From the NCBI GenBank assembly GCA_963718635.1, contig OY970367.1:992001-1056000 (forward strand): a DNA stretch of 64,000 nucleotides. The letters are read 5' to 3'. Position numbers and translations under genes: made by a program. Source of the stretch: JAIOQJ01 sp963718635. Its GTDB lineage: Bacteria; Planctomycetota; Planctomycetia; Gemmatales; Gemmataceae. Shown one piece after another: positions 1 to 9,168 of the stretch; position 1 is the stretch's first letter, and the number at the start of each line of letters is the position of its first letter. The notes beneath the pieces are model-generated. The model made no database searches, was not told the DNA's origin, and was given only the letters and a program-made list of their open reading frames with translations.

Positions 1-2
1 GG

Positions 3-131
3 AAGATCAAAGGGCTAAGTTTCATTTCGGACACGATCCCGCCAGAGCACTACCCGGGGTTGAAGCGGCGGTTTCCAGGCTTGATCATCACGCCGGGCCA
101 CAAGTTCGACGACTGGAAGGGGATGAAATGA
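3..131 (+). CDS. C-terminal end of an unidentified protein (partial)
   Basis: An open frame runs from the window edge to TGA at 129-131 and encodes 42 residues ending FDDWKGMK. The spacing of Leu, Pro and Ile residues (GLSF, YPGLK, FPGLIITPG) could be the last turn of a leucine-rich-repeat protein, but this is too short to assign. The stop overlaps the ATG of the next small gene (ATGA, 128-131), so it looks translationally coupled to the genes downstream. Function unknown; only the tail is present. Confidence 0.5.
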   Translation, partial: KIKGLSFISDTIPPEHYPGLKRRFPGLIITPGHKFDDWKGMK

Positions 132-247
132 TCCGCTGGACGTTTTTGGTTTCCATGATAATTGTTCTGGCGGCGAAATGCGTTAGCGGTGCAAAAGGGC
201 GACGTACAACAGGCAGCGACACCGCCCACATTGAAGAGGGTTTGTAA
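128..247 (+). CDS. 39-residue microprotein with signal-like N-terminus
   Basis: ATG at 128 overlaps the preceding stop and the TAA at 245-247 overlaps the ATG of the next gene at 247, giving a three-gene chain with 4-base and 1-base overlaps. The predicted peptide starts MIRWTFLVSMIIVLAAKCVS, a hydrophobic stretch followed by a short polar tail (GAKGRRTTGSD). A cysteine follows the hydrophobic run but the lipobox is poor. It could be a tiny secreted or membrane peptide, or simply a coupling ORF between its neighbours. No family recognised. Confidence 0.4.
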   Translation: MIRWTFLVSMIIVLAAKCVSGAKGRRTTGSDTAHIEEGL

Positions 248-2138
248 TGAGTGCGGTCGTCTCGGTTGCCTCCGTATTATTCATCACTTTGGCTTTTGGG
301 TCCATCGCAGCCCACGCCGGAGACAACGACCCTTCCAACTCAATCGGCATGAAGTTCGTTGCGGTCAAAGCGGGTGAGTTCATGATGGGTGAGGGCGAGT
401 TGCCACCCCGAGCGCGATCCGAATGGGCTCTCCGCGATTGGGACGAAGGACCTGCCCACCGGGTGAAGTTTACGCGTGATTTCTTCATGGGCGTCCATGA
501 GGTGACCAATGCCCAATACGAGCAATTTCAGCCGAAACACAAAGCGCTTCGCGGACTTCATGGCGCGAGCAAGCTCGATGATGAGCCGGTCACCTTTGTC
601 ACCTGGCAGCAAGCGAACGACTTCTGCGGCTGGCTGAGCAAGAAGGAGGGCAAGCCCTATCGCCTGCCGACGGAAGCGGAATGGGAATTCGCCTGCCGGG
701 CCGGAACAACAACAAAGTTTTTCACTGGCGATACATTGCTCGCCACTGCCGCCAATCTCGACAAAGTCGGCCCGGTGAGTGTTGGCAAATACCCGGCTAA
801 TCCGTGGGGCCTCTACGACATGCACGGCAATGTTGCCGAGTGGTGCCTCGATTGGTATGGCCCTTATGAACCTGGAGAGCAGACTGATCCCGTCGGCCGT
901 GCCGATGGCGACGCCAAAGTTTGTCGTGGCTGGAGTTTTCTCAAAACGAATTTAGTCGATAATGCGCGATACGCACGAAGCGCCAGTCGCTCGGGGCATC
1001 TTCCGGACGATGCAAATCGGTGTACCGGGTTTCGTGTCGTTATCGGCGAAATGCCGGCAACCAAGCCTTTGCCTCTCATAGTGCAGCCGTACCAACAAAA
1101 CGTCCGGAAGGGCAAAGCTCCTAAGCCGCCCGACGCCGAAAAACCATTCTTCGTTGATTACGCGAAGCAAGGTGCGGGGCCAACGATTCCGAAAGATTCT
1201 TGGGGTCCCGTCTTCAGCACCCACAATCACTTTGCCGCCATCTGTGTTTGTCCAAATGGCGATGTGCTCGCTGCCTGTTACACGACCGTCCGCGAGCCCG
1301 GCCGGGAGTGTTCGCTTGCTATCAGTCGTTTGCGCCGGGCTCGGAAAAGTGGGATGCTGTTTGCTCCTTCCTCACTATTCCCGATGTCAATTGCCATGCC
1401 CCGGTGTTATTTTGCGATGGCAAGCGCATCTATCATTTCTTCACGCAGTCATTGCATGGCTGGGATGATGCCTCCGATTGCACGCGCACTTCGGACGACA
1501 ACGGCATAACCTGGTCGAAAGTCTCTATCATTTTGCCGCGAACGGACGCCGATGCCTTAAGCCAACCCTGCTGCTGCATCAAAACCAAAGCCGGCGAGCT
1601 GGTGCTTGCTTGCGATGGCGATGAGCACAAAGTCGAACGGTTTCTCGTCAGTAGAGACGAAGGTAAAACTTGGCGGGTCGCCAAAGGCGATATGCGAAAG
1701 AGCATGGGCGACAAATATGTGATTCATCCAACCATTTTTGAACGTAACGATGGCTCGATAGTTACTTATCTGCGGGGCCCAAACCCTATGCCGGCGCTCA
1801 TCAGTAAGGATCTCGGCGACTCATTTGCTTTGGAAGCCACACCCTTTCCGGGAATCGGAACTGGCAACAAGGCGGCCGTGCTGAAGTTAGCCAGCGGCGC
1901 GATCCTCATGTGCAGCATAGACCGAACGAAAAAGCTTATCGGCAGCGAGACGTTTGCCGCCCTCTCGCTCGACGATGGCAAAACTTGGCCTCATCGGCGG
2001 ATTATTGAAGGCGTCGATGGTTACCTCGCTGCAGCGCAATCGCCGAATGGCATCATCTACTTGGCCGGCACAAAATTGAGAGTTGTGGCGTTCAACGAAG
2101 AATGGGTGAAGAGTGGAAAGGAAGAAGGAAAAAGGTGA
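247..2138 (+). CDS. Secreted FGE-like (SUMF1) domain fused to BNR/sialidase domain, frame broken near 1325
   Basis: The first part has a signal peptide (hydrophobic residues 4-24, cleavage near AHAG), then a formylglycine-generating-enzyme-type fold: SIGMKFV, TNAQYEQF, RLPTEAEWEFACRAGT, GLYDMHGNVAEW and a terminal GFRVV. Genuine FGEs end GFRC; this protein lacks that cysteine, so a binding or structural role is more likely than sulfatase activation. The second part carries Asp-box (S-x-D-x-G-x-T-W) motifs, including SRDEGKTW and SLDDGKTW, typical of sialidase/BNR propellers. The two parts lie in different frames; the join falls between about 1320 and 1335 (LAIS to FAPGSEKWD) and fits one missing base. 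Likely an envelope or extracellular glycan-related protein. Substrate unknown. Confidence 0.75.
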
Positions 2139-2194
2139 AAACAGTGCTTCGTTGCGCGTTTTGATCGGGTGCCCTCTCGTTCAGCGTAACCGCT

Positions 2195-2455
2195 TCACCA
2201 CCCATCCGGCGTTACCTTTACGACCGAGTAAAGAATCAGACAACAGTTGAATCCTTCCGCAATTAGACTAACTAACATCGCCCCGTTCGCGTGCCAGCTC
2301 CACCCGGCCCACCAACGCCAGACTCCCGCAAAGAGCGGGGCAATGATGCTGGAGTAAACCCGGATCACCGGTAGCTCAACCCGGTCCACGAACTCCGGTG
2401 CGCAGAAGCCGGTCACAAAGAGTGCGATGTCGCTTGCGCCCGGTAGAGCTATCAC
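2195..2455 (-). CDS. Small hypothetical membrane protein
   Basis: An 86-residue frame with two hydrophobic segments (around VYSSIIAPLFAGVWRWW and AMLVSLIAEGFNCCLILYSVV). It starts 8 bases after the stop of the HigA-like gene on the same strand, so it may be co-transcribed with the toxin-antitoxin remnants. No recognised domain. It is alternatively the C-terminal piece of a longer gene. Confidence 0.4.
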   Translation of the reverse strand: MIALPGASDIALFVTGFCAPEFVDRVELPVIRVYSSIIAPLFAGVWRWWAGWSWHANGAMLVSLIAEGFNCCLILYSVVKVTPDGW

Positions 2456-2463
2456 TGCGGAAA

Positions 2464-2738
2464 CTATGGCCTTCGAGAGAGCGACTTGAGCTTTTGAATC
2501 TCGGTCGCGCTGTCGCTATGCAGGGCATGCCACAGATCCCAGTCTTGCTGCAACCCGAGCCAGAAGTCGGCCGACATTCCGACAACTCGCGCCAGAGCAA
2601 GGCCGTGTCGGGCGTCACCCCGCGCTTGCCTCGGACGATTTCATTCAGACGTGGAAATGAGATGGCAAGGCGAACCGCTAGAGCCGATTGGCTAACACCC
2701 AGAGGTACTAGGAACTCCTCGAGGAGCATCTCGCCCAT
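2464..2738 (-). CDS. higA: HigA-family antitoxin (XRE helix-turn-helix), frame broken near 2600
   Basis: The N-terminal half reads GEMLLEEFLVPLGVSQSALA and NEIVRGKRGVTPDTAL, the signature of HigA/VapI antitoxins with an XRE-type helix-turn-helix. The rest of the family (ALARVVGMSADFWLGLQQDW, DLWHALHSDS) continues in the next frame to TAG at 2464-2466. The break at about 2598-2602 fits one lost G (TTGGCTC read as TTGCTC). HigA binds and neutralises the HigB RNase and represses its own operon. The HigB remnant lies directly upstream. The start is uncertain; ATG 2738 is the first methionine before the domain. Confidence 0.7.
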
Positions 2739-2797
2739 GCGTCGGCGGGCGTGCGCTGGGTAAACGACGAGGATTCGGCTGGCCCTGTTTCCGGCTG

Positions 2798-2950
2798 TTA
2801 AGGGTAGTGCATGATTTCGACATCGTCGGCATGACCACTCTCCCAACGGAAACAAATTCGGTATTGGGCATTAATGCGAACGCTGTGTTGTCCGTTTAAT
2901 CAGCACGAAGACGCTCAAGCCGGTTCCCTAAGTTGTCAGGGTCGCCTCCG
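2798..2950 (-). pseudogene. higB: HigB/RelE-type toxin remnant
   Basis: The segment ends with GQHSVRINAQYRICFRWE followed by HADDVEIMHYP and TAA at 2798-2800, the standard C-terminus of HigB mRNA-interferases. Just upstream, in another frame, is GNRLERLRAD, the preceding conserved stretch; the frame break sits at about 2894-2899 and fits one lost base. No N-terminal half or start codon can be found, because the sequence runs into the neighbouring PIN-partner gene. It is therefore a truncated toxin in front of an apparently recognisable HigA. Confidence 0.65.
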
Positions 2951-3158
2951 ACGACATACACATTGATGAACCAACATAACGGCTCCGGTCAGCTTCAGCC
3001 GTCAGTTCGGCTCGCGTCTTTGGCGACACAAGCCTGTTACCCAAGGCGGCTTGACGCTTTTGCATGTCCGTAAAGATTGCATCGATGTCGAAATCGAACT
3101 TCGCAGCTAACATTTCGCGTGTCCGACGCACTTCAGCTACAATAGGGTCTTCCCACAT
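2928..3158 (-). CDS. Antitoxin-like partner of the PIN toxin
   Basis: A 76-residue protein beginning MWEDPIVAEVRRTREMLAAK with FDFDIDAIFTDMQKRQ, a pattern seen in small proteins that accompany PIN-domain toxins. ATG 3158 lies 5 bases after the PIN gene stop (3163-3165), so the two form a bicistron with the toxin first. The tail after ELTAEADR looks irregular and may be affected by a further frame error where it meets the HigB remnant. Confidence 0.55.
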   Translation of the reverse strand: MWEDPIVAEVRRTREMLAAKFDFDIDAIFTDMQKRQAALGNRLVSPKTRAELTAEADRSRYVGSSMCMSSEATLTT

Positions 3159-3162
3159 GATT

Positions 3163-3631
3163 CTATTCTCCCATGAGTTCCTCTGGGGTGCAAATAATCG
3201 GCATTTTGCCCCCAATTTCTCACACACTACTGCTATTCTCCGCGCGATTTGGGCGTTTGCCAAGTGCTTGCAGTTCCAGGTTAGCAGATAGTAATCCTGT
3301 GTACCGCAGCTACGGCTACATGTGCAGCGTCGCGAAGAACTTGCGGCGGAAGGATCCCCGCAGCCATGATGGCTGGCGTCAACGCATTGGCTTCATCAGT
3401 GACTGCCAGATTCGGCAGCCAGCCGATGATCGCGAGCCTCTTTTGAACTTCCGTCGGATCGCCGACCGAGACCTCGTCGATGACGACCTGGGAGACCGAG
3501 CACTCAAACTCGCTACGTCGATTCGCCCACCAGTCTTGTGTGGTCTGTTGGTGCCCAGCGACGATCACGTCGCGGCTTGGACGAGCAACCAGATAGCTGA
3601 TGAATGTGGTTTACAAGTACACCGATTCCAT
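3163..3631 (-). pseudogene. PIN-domain (VapC-like) toxin, with nonsense codon and two frame breaks
   Basis: Reading from ATG 3631 gives MESVYL-stop-TTFISYLVARPSRDVIVAG, then WWANRRSEFECSVSQVVIDEV, then MAAGILPPQVLRDAAHVAVA, and in other frames YYLLTWNCKHLANAQIARR and MPIICTPEELMGE ending at 3163. This order matches PIN nucleases. The TAA at 3611-3613 occupies the position of the first conserved acidic residue (normally VYLETT). Two frame breaks near 3296 and 3205 each fit one base lost from a run (GGG, AAAAA). The nonsense codon is a substitution and is not explained by the indel pattern. Dead or sequence-damaged toxin. Confidence 0.7.
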
Positions 3632-3667
3632 GCCCATCCTTTACGCAAACGGCGGACTCCGGCCGGT

Positions 3668-4024
3668 TCACCGAGTGGGCGATTCAGCCACCTCTTGTAA
3701 GCCCCAATTGAGGCGACGGCAGCGGCGCATGCAACCAACAAAGAGCGCCGCGGCGATGCCAAATACCAGCACCCCACATTGTAGAACTATTGACTCTAAT
3801 ACGAGTGGGCCGTTATGGAGCCCAGTGCGGGAATCGTAGATGAACTGCGCCAACGGCCAGCCAAAGTTCCAGACGGCAAATCCCGGGTCGGAACCGGTGT
3901 AGCGAAAGTCAGGAGAACCGTGCCACGGCAATAGATTCATCGCCAAACAAGCGAGGATGTACATGCAGAACACTGAGACCCAGAGCAGGCGTCGGAATGA
4001 TCGCGGCTGTGGCGTTGTTTGCAT
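3668..4024 (-). CDS. Hypothetical membrane protein
   Basis: From ATG 4024 the protein (118 residues) has two hydrophobic segments: LLWVSVFCMYILACLAMNLL near the N-terminus and SIVLQCGVLVFGIAAALFVG near the C-terminus, with a short exported loop between them. A longer start at 4102 is possible, but its extra residues look non-conserved. It sits 36 bases upstream of the PIN gene on the same strand. No family recognised. Confidence 0.5.
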   Translation of the reverse strand: MQTTPQPRSFRRLLWVSVFCMYILACLAMNLLPWHGSPDFRYTGSDPGFAVWNFGWPLAQFIYDSRTGLHNGPLVLESIVLQCGVLVFGIAAALFVGCMRRCRRLNWGLQEVAESPTR

Positions 4025-4171
4025 AAGATCGCTTGCCAGTGCTTTGTCTACGAGCCAAAAACCGGTCCGAGCCGGACGCGTAAACGACGGATTCCGTTGC
4101 AAACCCCTCGCTCACGCGTCCGCCTCGGATGATCATATCCGACAATGCAGCCCGCGAAAAAGCACCAGTTT

Positions 4172-6011
4172 TCAGTCGCTCTTACGCCCCGATCGTTTTC
4201 GCTCGGATTCAGTAAGCCGCATCTTCCGCAACCGGATGGACTCGGGCGTGAGTTCGACCAACTCATCGTCCTCGATATATTCGAGCGCTGCTTCTAGTTC
4301 AAAACGGCGTGGCGGCTTCAACGGCGTCTTGATTTCCGCGCCGGCCGAGCGCATGTTGGTTAGTTTCTTCTCGCGGGCGGCGTTCACTGGCAGATCGTTC
4401 TCACGGCAATGTTCGCCGACGATTTGGCCTTCGTAGATTGCCTCCATCGGCCCAACGAACAGGATGCCGCGCTCTTGCAAGCTCTCGAGGGCAAAGCCGG
4501 TCGCTTTGCCCGTTTCCGTGGCGATCATCACCCCGTTGGCTCGGCCCGAAAGACCCGCTTTTACGGGCATATACTCGTGAAAATTATGATGAATGATGGC
4601 TAAGCCGTTGGTCGCGGTCATCATGCGGGTGCGCAATCCGATCAAGCCTCGAGCCGGGATCAGGAATTCGAGATGCGACAGGCTCGCTCCTGATTCCATC
4701 TTCTGGCACTGCGCCTGCCGCTCCAGCACTAGCCCCATGACCGGGCCAACTTGCGGCGATGGCACATCGACGACGAGGTACTCAAACGGCTCCATCTTCA
4801 CACCGTTGATCTCTTTCATGATGACGCGGGGCTTGCCGACCGACATTTCCGAACCTTCACGGCGGATGCTTTCGAGCAACACCGACAGGTGCAGTAGTCC
4901 TCGGCCGGAGACAATAAACTCTTCCGCACGCTCTTCGCTTTGGCGCACACGAAGAGCGACGTTCGATTGCAGTTCGCGGTTGAGGCGTTCTTTCAATTCA
5001 CGATTGGTGAGCGGTTTGCCGTCTTGACCCGAGAAAGGCGAATCGTTGATCCGGAACACCATATCGAGCGTCGGCTCGTCAATCGGGATCGGCTCCATCG
5101 CATTCGGATGGTCGAAATCGCAGACGGTGTCGCCGATGTCAGCGCCATCGAGTCCGACGATGCGCACAGATATCGCCCGCCATCATCTCATCGGTTTCGA
5201 GCTTGCCGAGGCGGTCGTAGCCGAGCACTTGAACGATCGTGTCATCGACTCGGCTGCCATCTTTCTGCTTCATCAGCGCGATCCGCTGATTCTTGCGAAT
5301 CTTGCCGTTGCGGATCTTGCCAATGGCGATTCGGCCAACGAAATCGCTGTATTCAAGAGCCGCCACTTGAATCTGCAACGGCGCTTCGATATCGGCTTCC
5401 GGCGCCGGGATGTATTTCAGAATCGCTTCGAAGATGGGACCGAGATTCTTCGGCTCGATGGAGAGATCAGTGGTCGCGATCCCTTTGCGCCCCGAAGCAT
5501 AGAGCAGCGGAAATTCGAGCATCGAATCATCCGCGCCCAGCTCCAAGAACAGGTCGAAGATCGCATTGTGAACTTCGGGAATGCGAGCGTCGGGCCGATC
5601 AATTTTGTTGATGACTACAATGGGTTTCAGCCCGCGCGCGAAGGCTTTGCGCAGCACAAAGCGCGTTTGCGGCAGCGGTCCCTCCGCGGCGTCCACGAGC
5701 AGGAAGACGCCATCGGCCATTTGCAGGATGCGCTCGACTTCGCCGCCGAAGTCCGCGTGTCCCGGCGTATCCATCAGATTGATCTTCGTCTCGCCAATCT
5801 TGAAGGCGAGATTTTTCGCCAGGATCGTAATGCCGCGCTCGCGCTCCTGATCGTTTGAGTCGACAATCAGCCCATGCTGGCCGCCGGCCAGTTTGTCGAG
5901 TTCGCCCGCGCGGAACAATCCGCTCTGGCGCAACATGTTATCCACCAAGGTCGTTTTGCCGTGGTCAACGTGAGCAATGATCGCCACATTGCGAATATCG
6001 TTTCGCCGCAT
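4172..6011 (-). CDS. typA: Ribosome-associated GTPase TypA/BipA, frame broken near 5165
   Basis: The start MRRNDIRNVAIIAHVDHGKT gives the P-loop, followed by RERGITI, DTPGHADFGGEV and NKIDRPDAR (G-domain motifs), then EF-Tu-like domain II. After the break come the EF-G-like domains and the BipA C-terminus (RGLIGLRT, GRANGVMI, NDLPVNAAREKKLTNMRSAG). The joined length of about 613 residues equals the family norm. The halves meet at GDICA / IVGLDGADIGDTV around 5162-5168 and fit a lost dinucleotide in TGTGCGC(GC)ATC or one extra base. TypA is a translational GTPase that supports ribosome assembly and stress adaptation. Divergent from sixA across about 280 bases. Confidence 0.93.
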
Positions 6012-6289
6012 CGCATTCCTGCCAGGGTAATCAGTAAGTGTGCCGTGCAATCGGCCGAATCTGGCGAACCAGCAATCGGCCAATCCATCCATTTCCAACG
6101 AGACTCTTGCATGTTGTGCAGGTCTAGCCGATTATTATAGGGCTTTTCAAAGCGTCGCGAATAGAGGCGTATAAGTGGATTCGATGAAGACGGCTTAAAT
6201 ACATGACGCGAGTTCCCGAACTTCCTAAGAAAACAGTCGGGACTTGTGCTGCGGTTTCCATGCACGGCTTGTAGACGGGGAGAAATATT

Positions 6290-6778
6290 GTGGACATTTA
6301 TCTGATTCGCCATGCGGACGCCGTGCCGCAAGGTGAGAACGGCATTTCGACCGATGAAGAGCGGCCATTGAGCGATCTCGGTTGGAAGCAGGCTTCCAAT
6401 CTCGGCTTGGCTTTCAAGAAGCACGGTGTCGTCATCGACACGATTCTTTGCAGCCCGCTCGTCCGCGCCCAACAGACGGCCTTGCAACTGCGCACCTTGC
6501 TGGGGCTATCTGAAGACCAGGTCGAAACGCGGGAAGAACTGGCGCCCGGCGGCCGTGCGAAAAAGTTAGCCCGTTGTCTAAACGGACTCTCGGGCAATGG
6601 GGTAGCCGTCGTGGGCCATCAACCCGATATGAGCGTCTACGCCGGCTGGCTGCTGGGCGATAAGCTGATTCCCATTCATTTCGAAAAATGCGGGGCCGCT
6701 TATATCCGCGCTGACGGCCCTGCAGGCAAAGGCGGCGGCGAACTCGTCTGGCTGATAACGCCCGAATGGGCAGAGTAA
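6290..6778 (+). CDS. sixA: SixA-like phosphohistidine phosphatase
   Basis: GTG start at 6290. The protein begins MDIYLIRHADAVP, the RHG histidine-phosphatase signature, with CSPLVRAQQTA and a second catalytic histidine in VVGHQPDM. Its length of 162 residues fits SixA, which removes phosphate from histidine in phosphorelay and phosphotransfer proteins. Divergent from typA. The exact substrate cannot be told from sequence. Confidence 0.85.
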   Translation: MDIYLIRHADAVPQGENGISTDEERPLSDLGWKQASNLGLAFKKHGVVIDTILCSPLVRAQQTALQLRTLLGLSEDQVETREELAPGGRAKKLARCLNGLSGNGVAVVGHQPDMSVYAGWLLGDKLIPIHFEKCGAAYIRADGPAGKGGGELVWLITPEWAE

Positions 6779-6850
6779 CTGCGGCCGCATTTCAGTGCGC
6801 TGTATTAATTTGCATTCCGCATCTTCGCCCGTCTCATATTTATTCTGCTC

Positions 6851-7855
6851 ATGACTGCAATTCATGTCGTTGGCGCTGGGGGAATCGGCTGCGCTATTGC
6901 GTACGCCTTTCGCTCGGCCGGTTGGCCGGTAACCGTCGTGGAAAGTAATCCGGGGAAAGTTGAGTCGGGTCGGAATGAAGGCATCCATGTTGATAAGTTG
7001 CCGCCCGTTGATGCCCGCTTCATTGCCTTCGGCGATTGGCAACCGCCAGCGGATGCGGTCGTCTTGTTATGCACGAAATGTTACGACAATGCGGCCGTGC
7101 TAAAGCGATTGCCCAGTTCCGCAAAGCTTATCCCGATCCAAAACGGTTTCGATTATCAGTTGGAACGCTGGGGACACGTTTTAGAAGGAGTGGCCTCGTT
7201 CGTATCCGAGTGTGACGCCGATCAGCCTCATACGCGCATCACACGGCAGGGTGATCTGCATATTGGCCCGCGCGTAAAGTCTTCGAGTATTGACCCGTTA
7301 TTGCCGGAATTGGCGGCAGCGCTGCGTCAGGCAGGTCTCTTTCGTGTCGTCGAAGTGCTGGCGATTGAGCCGTTCAAATATACGAAATTAATGTACAACG
7401 CCGCCATTTCGCCGGTCGCGGCGGCGGCCGGCATCGACAACGGCAAGCTCCTTTCGGTTCCCGCCGCCCGCAAGCTGTTCTTTGCGATGCTCCAGGAAAA
7501 TTACCGCATCCTTTCCGAGGCAGGCATCGAACTAGGCAAGATCGGCCCGCTGCCTCCAAGGGTAGTCGCGGCCATCTTGAAACGCCATTGGGTATCGCGC
7601 TTGCTGGCGCGGGCATTTGAGCCATCGCTGCGCGGCACCTACTGCTCGATGTCGCCCGATCTACCCAAGGGAATCACGGAGATCGATTATTACAATCAGC
7701 GCCTTGTGGACTTAGCGGCAGGCCGACCCTGCTCGCTCAACCTCGCCGCCGTTGCACTAATCAAGCGTATGGAGCGCGAGAGGCTCACACCGAGTTTGGA
7801 GACGCTCGAGTGCTTGATGCCGAGGGCGGCTTCGGGTCAACCGGCGTCGTTATAA
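6851..7855 (+). CDS. Ketopantoate reductase (PanE/ApbA) family protein
   Basis: The N-terminal Rossmann fingerprint VVGAGGIGCAIAYAF is followed by an ApbA-type C-terminal domain (KYTKLMYNAAISPVAAAAGID, with the conserved Lys after KYTK). At 334 residues it is close to family length. PanE reduces 2-dehydropantoate to pantoate with NADPH in coenzyme A synthesis, but many homologues act on other substrates, so no symbol is given. Its end overlaps the convergent DUF488 gene by 6 bases. Confidence 0.78.
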   Translation: MTAIHVVGAGGIGCAIAYAFRSAGWPVTVVESNPGKVESGRNEGIHVDKLPPVDARFIAFGDWQPPADAVVLLCTKCYDNAAVLKRLPSSAKLIPIQNGFDYQLERWGHVLEGVASFVSECDADQPHTRITRQGDLHIGPRVKSSSIDPLLPELAAALRQAGLFRVVEVLAIEPFKYTKLMYNAAISPVAAAAGIDNGKLLSVPAARKLFFAMLQENYRILSEAGIELGKIGPLPPRVVAAILKRHWVSRLLARAFEPSLRGTYCSMSPDLPKGITEIDYYNQRLVDLAAGRPCSLNLAAVALIKRMERERLTPSLETLECLMPRAASGQPASL

Positions 7856-8287
7856 ATGTTCGATATTCAGATCTGGCCACGCGCGCTGCAGGATTTCGGC
7901 AGCTAGTCGCCTATGACAATGGTCAGGCTTTGGCTCGCTGCACAATAGACACGCGTGATCAAAGTCGGCAGCCTGCCGCCGTTCCACTAAAGCGCGATCA
8001 ATCAAAAGTTGAGTGTAGCGCGCTTGATATTCATCCCAACTGCTGCGTCCCTTTTTGAAATTATCCAACATGTCGGCTGTAGGCGCAAGTTCGAGATCGT
8101 GAACGTAATGAATCCCTGCAATGACGCGAAGAAAATATTCCAGATCGCGCCGTTTGGTAAAGCCAGCCAGCTGGGAGACATTATTGAGGCGGGTATCGAT
8201 CAACTTGACGGCACCGGCCTGTTGCAAGAGAGCAAAAAATTGCTCCGCCGATTTGCCGGCGAAGCCGATAGTGAAGATTTTTTTCAT
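7850..8287 (-). CDS. DUF488 family protein
   Basis: MKKIFTIGFAGKSAEQFFALL followed by LIDTRLNNVSQLAGF and CLLCSEPKPDHCHR are hallmarks of DUF488: a Rossmann-like fold with a conserved Cys/His pair near the C-terminus. Length 145 residues. ATG 8287 is chosen because the conserved block starts there. Biochemical role unknown. Confidence 0.85.
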   Translation of the reverse strand: MKKIFTIGFAGKSAEQFFALLQQAGAVKLIDTRLNNVSQLAGFTKRRDLEYFLRVIAGIHYVHDLELAPTADMLDNFKKGRSSWDEYQARYTQLLIDRALVERRQAADFDHACLLCSEPKPDHCHRRLAAEILQRAWPDLNIEHL

Positions 8288-8315
8288 TGCTTCCCGTGTT
8301 CCGACACTATCCCAC

Positions 8316-8712
8316 TCAAGCAAAAGGTCCTTCAATTCGCAGAGTTAGGGCCACCAGTCTGCGCTGGCGTTCCAACGTGACATCGTCTTTGCGATTCGCA
8401 GAATAGAGATCGGGCAGTTGAGCATGACCCGGGTCATCCGGGAGCGGGTGGGCCTCAACTACAATACCGTTCCCGCGCAAGTCAGCCGCGCAGCACTGCG
8501 ACGTAGTACGACTTCCCTGGTTGCCCTTTGGCTGCGTCTTCAGCCGACTTGTATTTCGCACGCGAGATAGAAAGTCCGGTGGCATCATTTACCTTGTGCG
8601 GAGCGAACGCTTCCGACTTCAGTCCCGATGCAGGATTGTACCAACCCGTTGATGCAGGAACACGCCGATACAGCAATTCATCGTCGCCGACTGGCTCGCT
8701 GCCGTCAGTCAT
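8316..8712 (-). CDS. Uncharacterised protein, second gene of a coupled pair, frame broken near 8488
   Basis: Begins MTDGSEPVGDDELLYRRVPA with GWYNP, ATGLSISRAKYKS and GKSYYVAVLR, then after a frame break continues ADLRGNGIVVEAHPLPDDPG to LRIEGPFA. The break fits loss of one GC from CTGCGC(GC)GGCTG. Its ATG overlaps the stop of the upstream gene (8709-8712), so both are translated together. No catalytic motif is visible. I recall similar two-gene modules in other bacteria but cannot name a function. Confidence 0.6.
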
Positions 8713-9092
8713 AGCGTCCGCCGTTCGGCAAGGCGTGTTCCATCGAAGCGTTGGTATTCGATGCTTCCATCATCCCAGAGGTGGCAGACTTCGGCAGTTT
8801 CTCCATCCCGCCTTTCAAAGACGATCCCGCCATTTGGATCGAGGATAACGCTATCCGGCGCCGGGAATCCTTCGTCGCGAAACGTCTCAGCTAAACGAAT
8901 GGCCTGCCGGACGGTTTCTATTGTCGGCGGATCCACGCCAATGTCTTCAAGTGCAGACGACGTACAGCCCCACTCAATGAGCTTTCGGTCGATCACCTCT
9001 TGCCAGTTTTCGCGCGCAGCCCTTTGCCATTCGTCGTCTCGAGCATCGAGCAACGCTTTCGAAACAAAAGACCATTGTTTTGTAATTGGCAC
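8709..9092 (-). CDS. Uncharacterised protein, first gene of a coupled pair
   Basis: A 127-residue, acidic, apparently cytosolic protein: MPITKQWSFVSKALLDARDD, then SVILDPNGGIVFERRDG, CHLWDDGSIEYQRFDG. The beta-rich C-terminal half with repeated D-G turns suggests a small sandwich or Tudor-like fold, which is inference only. It shares a 4-base overlap with the gene at 8712. The pairing suggests that the two products act together. No recognised family. Confidence 0.6.
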   Translation of the reverse strand: MPITKQWSFVSKALLDARDDEWQRAARENWQEVIDRKLIEWGCTSSALEDIGVDPPTIETVRQAIRLAETFRDEGFPAPDSVILDPNGGIVFERRDGETAEVCHLWDDGSIEYQRFDGTRLAERRTL

Positions 9093-9168
9093 GAATGAAC
9101 TCCAAAAGGGAACTTATAATGGCAGCAAGAGTTGGCATCCTCTGGTTGGCAATTAAGCACTGTTGCTC

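Noticed and set aside
5046..5858. Long open frame (270 codons) on the plus strand
   Set aside because: It lies wholly antisense to typA, whose GTPase and domain motifs are unambiguous; composition mirrors the GC-skewed codon positions of the real gene.
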